Below are positions 8,508-10,262 of a stretch of 10,262 bases of DNA, one piece after another (positions within the stretch are counted from its first letter, which is position 1; each line of letters starts with the position of its first letter). The translations under genes and the position numbers were made by a program. Location of the stretch: contig JAFGIT010000132.1 in assembly GCA_016929465.1 (NCBI GenBank), positions 1 through 10,262 of the forward strand, given 5' to 3'. The notes beneath the pieces are model-generated. The model did no database searches, had not been told where the DNA came from, and worked only from the letters and a program-made list of their open reading frames with translations. Origin of the DNA: JAFGIT01 sp016929465 [NCBI: Candidatus Coatesbacteria bacterium] (GTDB taxonomy: Bacteria; B130-G9).

Positions 8508-8555
8508 ATCGACTCACTCTTTTGGAACTCTGAAGGACGTGATGTGTTTTTTTCC

Positions 8556-8583
8556 TTGACACGATCCAAAAAGCGAGTATTGT
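8556..8583 (+). promoter_or_regulatory. Promoter P1 of the tRNA-Gly/tRNA-Thr/tuf unit
   Basis: A perfect -35 TTGACA (8556-8561) is followed after 16 nt by TATTGT (8578-8583), 4 of 6 matches to TATAAT. A T-run lies directly upstream. The spacer contains CAAAAAG, shared with P2. It follows the selenoprotein terminator and would drive the downstream tRNA and tuf genes. Confidence 0.6.
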
Positions 8584-8713
8584 TCTTGGCTCGCTTTAGC
8601 AACGGATGTTTGTGGTTAGTCCTCGTATAAGGGCTGCCTTGGAAGATTTTCAGCGCAGAGTCGCGGTGACAAGGACACTTGTGTTCTTGTTGAGCACATG
8701 TGTTAAAAGGCTG

Positions 8714-8743
8714 TTGACACTGAGCAAAAAGAGCTTATATTGT
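8714..8743 (+). promoter_or_regulatory. Promoter P2 of the tRNA-Gly/tRNA-Thr/tuf unit
   Basis: A perfect -35 TTGACA (8714-8719) is followed after 16 nt by TATATT (8736-8741), 5 of 6 matches; the overlapping TATTGT (8738-8743), the same hexamer as in P1, has an 18-nt spacer. This is the best promoter in the window. Transcription would begin near 8750, about 120 nt before tRNA-Gly. Confidence 0.68.
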
Positions 8744-8867
8744 CTTTCAAAGAAGAGGAATCAATTCTCGTCAATTATGTGCTGGGGCTTGCTGCCTGGC
8801 CACCAGAAGGGTTTTTTCGCGCCTACCGAAAGGTGGGAGTTTTACTCCGTTTTGATGAGGGATTACG

Positions 8868-8941
8868 GCGGGAATAGCTCAGTTGGCTAGAGCATCAGCC
8901 TTCCAAGCTGAGGGTCGCGGGTTCGAATCCCGTTTCCCGCT
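8868..8941 (+). tRNA. glyT: tRNA-Gly (anticodon TCC)
   Basis: The acceptor GCGGGAA (8868-8874) pairs with TTCCCGC (8934-8940), discriminator T8941. The D-arm is GCTCAGTTGGCTAGAGC. The anticodon stem TCAGC/GCTGA encloses CTTCCAA with anticodon TCC at 8902-8904 (codons GGA/GGG). The T-arm is CGGG-TTCGAAT-CCCG. No CCA is encoded. It begins the distal half of the split tRNA-tuf operon; the symbol is by synteny with E. coli, whose glyT has the same anticodon. Confidence 0.96.
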
Positions 8942-8964
8942 TTGTCAACAGAAATACAATATCT

Positions 8965-9037
8965 GCCCACGTAGCTCAGCAGGTTGAGCACTTCCTTGGT
9001 AAGGAAGAGGACACCGGTTCAAATCCGGTCGTGGGCT
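8965..9037 (+). tRNA. thrT: tRNA-Thr (anticodon GGT)
   Basis: The acceptor GCCCACG (8965-8971) pairs with CGTGGGC (9030-9036), discriminator T9037. The anticodon stem CTTCC/GGAAG encloses TTGGTAA with anticodon GGT at 8998-9000 (codons ACC/ACT). The T-arm is CCGG-TTCAAAT-CCGG. No CCA is encoded. It lies 23 nt after tRNA-Gly and 109 nt before tuf, and complements the tRNA-Thr(TGT) at 1682. The symbol is by synteny with E. coli thrT. Confidence 0.96.
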
Positions 9038-9046
9038 TTTTATAAT
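9018..9046 (+). promoter_or_regulatory. Possible internal promoter for tuf
   Basis: A perfect -10 hexamer TATAAT (9041-9046) lies just after tRNA-Thr. At 17 nt upstream is TTCAAA (9018-9023, 4 of 6 to TTGACA), which is part of the T-loop of tRNA-Thr. The overlap may be coincidence in an AT-rich spacer. Confidence 0.3.
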
Positions 9047-9134
9047 ATGCATGAATATATACAGCAGATTGATATGGACGATAGGGACGGAGCTTCCGGT
9101 AGTCTGGTTGGATTCTGTCCAGTGATCGCATTTT

Positions 9135-9140
9135 AGGAGG
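9135..9140 (+). promoter_or_regulatory. Ribosome binding site of tuf
   Basis: A full AGGAGG lies 6 nt before the ATG at 9147, as expected for one of the most highly expressed genes. A GTG directly before the ATG is in frame, but its spacing is shorter and EF-Tu proteins normally begin M-A-K. Confidence 0.85.
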
Positions 9141-9146
9141 TTAGTG

Positions 9147-10262
9147 ATGGCAAAGGAAAAATTCGAGCGGACAAAGCCTCATGTGAACGTCGGGACGATT
9201 GGTCATATCGACCACGGAAAGACGACTTTGACTGCCGCGTTGACGCTCTGTCTGTCCAAAAGAGGACTCGCTCAGTACACGTCCTTCGAGAATATCGACA
9301 AGGCCCCTGAGGAGAGAGAGCGCGGTATAACGATCGCGATCGCTCACGTCGAATATGAGACGGAGAACAGACACTACGCGCATGTGGATTGTCCAGGGCA
9401 CGTTGATTATATCAAGAATATGATCACCGGTGCCGCCCAGATGGATGGCGCAATATTGGTTGTCGCAGCTGACGACGGACCGAAGCTCCAGACGAGAGAG
9501 CATATACTTCTCGCAAAGCAGGTCGGTGTGCCCTACATCGTTGTTTATTTGAACAAGGCGGACCTCGTTGATGACAAGGACCTAATCGACATCATCGACA
9601 TGGAAGTTCGCGAGCTTCTCGACAAATACGAGTTCCCAGGAGACGAGGTCCCGATAATATGCGGGTCGGCCCGTAAAGCACTCGAGTGTGGTTGCGGAAA
9701 GGACGAATGCGAGAGCTGTGGCTCGATAATCCAGCTCGTAAGGGCAGTCGATGAATACATCCCCACGCCCGAGCGTGCAGTGGACAAGCCGTTTCTGATG
9801 TCTGTCGAGGACGTCTTCAGTATCCAGGGCCGTGGCACCGTTGCGACCGGTAGGGTCGAGCGCGGTATCATAAAGATGGGTGAAGATGTCGAGATCGTAG
9901 GGATACATGAGACCCGCAAGACGGTCTGCACCGGTGTCGAGATGTTCCGCAAGATACTCGACAGCGGCGAGGCCGGTGATAACATCGGGGTGCTCTTGAG
10001 AGGTATCAAGAGAACCGATATCGTCCGCGGTCAAGTTATTGCGAAGCCGGGAACGATTACGCCGCACACTAACTTCAAGGCGAGAGTTTATGTTCTGTCC
10101 GAGAAGGAAGGTGGACGGCACAAACCGTTCTTCAATGGATACAGACCTCAGTTCTACTTCCGCACGACAGACGTGACTGGCGTCATTACTCTGCCCGAGG
10201 GTGTGGACATGGTCATCCCAGGTGATAACATTGATATGACAGTGAAGCTGATCAACCCGATC
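9147..10262 (+). CDS. tuf: Elongation factor Tu, 3' end cut by the window
   Basis: EF-Tu is the GTPase that carries aminoacyl-tRNA to the ribosomal A site. The window holds 372 codons of about 400. The G1 loop GHIDHGKTT is at residues 19-27; RGITI and HVEYE mark switch 1; DCPGH with catalytic His85 marks switch 2; NKAD replaces the usual NKxD with Ala; GSARKAL is the G5 region. Domain 2 begins near [28 protein letters not shown], and domain 3 includes [24 protein letters not shown]. Divergences from typical EF-Tu: Val86 in DCPGHVDY (usually Ala), GPKLQTREH (usually GPMPQ), and a cluster Cys181-x-Cys183-x4-Cys188-x2-Cys191 directly after G5. The position after tRNA-Thr(GGT) matches E. coli tufB. 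The gene is intact as far as seen. Confidence 0.97.
   Translation, partial: MAKEKFERTKPHVNVGTIGHIDHGKTTLTAALTLCLSKRGLAQYTSFENIDKAPEERERGITIAIAHVEYETENRHYAHVDCPGHVDYIKNMITGAAQMDGAILVVAADDGPKLQTREHILLAKQVGVPYIVVYLNKADLVDDKDLIDIIDMEVRELLDKYEFPGDEVPIICGSARKALECGCGKDECESCGSIIQLVRAVDEYIPTPERAVDKPFLMSVEDVFSIQGRGTVATGRVERGIIKMGEDVEIVGIHETRKTVCTGVEMFRKILDSGEAGDNIGVLLRGIKRTDIVRGQVIAKPGTITPHTNFKARVYVLSEKEGGRHKPFFNGYRPQFYFRTTDVTGVITLPEGVDMVIPGDNIDMTVKLINPI

Larger units (their letters stand above)
8508..8867. other. Promoter and leader region of the glyT-thrT-tuf unit; no gene
   Basis: No credible coding sequence is present; a 94-codon frame from 8606 runs into tRNA-Gly and has no recognisable features. 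The region carries two similar promoter-like elements (listed separately). The leader after the second one holds small hairpins: CTGG-CCA-CCAG (8796-8806) with a six-T run at 8812-8817, CCTACC-GAAA-GGTGGG (8822-8837), and GGAGT-TTT-ACTCC (8836-8848). The last two share two bases, so they compete. Confidence 0.65.

Noticed and set aside
8606-8890. Plus-strand ORF of 94 aa between the terminator and tRNA-Gly
   Set aside because: It covers promoter P2 and the leader, ends inside tRNA-Gly, has no RBS, and shows no family features.

Overview
This window comes from a bacterial chromosome of roughly balanced base composition. It most likely belongs to an uncultivated or poorly sampled lineage; I could not place the phylum. 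Bacterial markers are the MEP-pathway genes ispD and ispF, an EF-Tu gene with a perfect Shine-Dalgarno, sigma70-like promoters, and four tRNA genes without encoded CCA. All supported genes lie on the + strand.

Layout. 1-222 is the C-terminal end of a YacL-type PIN/TRAM protein. 238-1448 holds ispD and ispF, tightly packed and both with TTG starts. 1682-1866 holds tRNA-Thr(TGT) and tRNA-Tyr(GTA), followed by an intrinsic-terminator-like hairpin. 1964-8437 is one very large secreted-protein gene. 8471-8507 is its terminator. 8556-8743 carries two similar sigma70-like promoters. 8868-9037 holds tRNA-Gly(TCC) and tRNA-Thr(GGT). 9147 to the window end is tuf (EF-Tu), cut by the edge after 372 codons.

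The main result is that the large gene looks like a selenoprotein gene. Its frame is open from the ATG at 1964 to the stop at 8437 except for one TGA at 2159-2161. That TGA sits at the first redox position of a thioredoxin-type motif (Sec66-Gly-Tyr-Cys69-Lys-Pro). A perfect 6-bp hairpin with a GGC loop follows 20 nt later, as expected of a bacterial SECIS element. An automatic ORF caller would split the gene and discard the signal peptide and half of the thioredoxin domain. The product (2157 aa) reads: signal peptide, thioredoxin/TlpA-like selenodomain, one divergent Ig-like domain, 15 tandem Ig/FN3-like repeats of about 100 aa, an ASH-type ('choice-of-anchor D') domain, and two beta-rich C-terminal domains.

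The second result is positional. The tRNA order and anticodons Thr(TGT)-Tyr(GTA)-Gly(TCC)-Thr(GGT)-tuf match the thrU-tyrU-glyT-thrT-tufB operon of Escherichia coli. Here the operon is split between tyrU and glyT by about 7 kb holding the selenoprotein gene, a terminator on either side of it, and new promoters for the distal half. The EF-Tu also carries an unusual four-cysteine cluster in its G domain.
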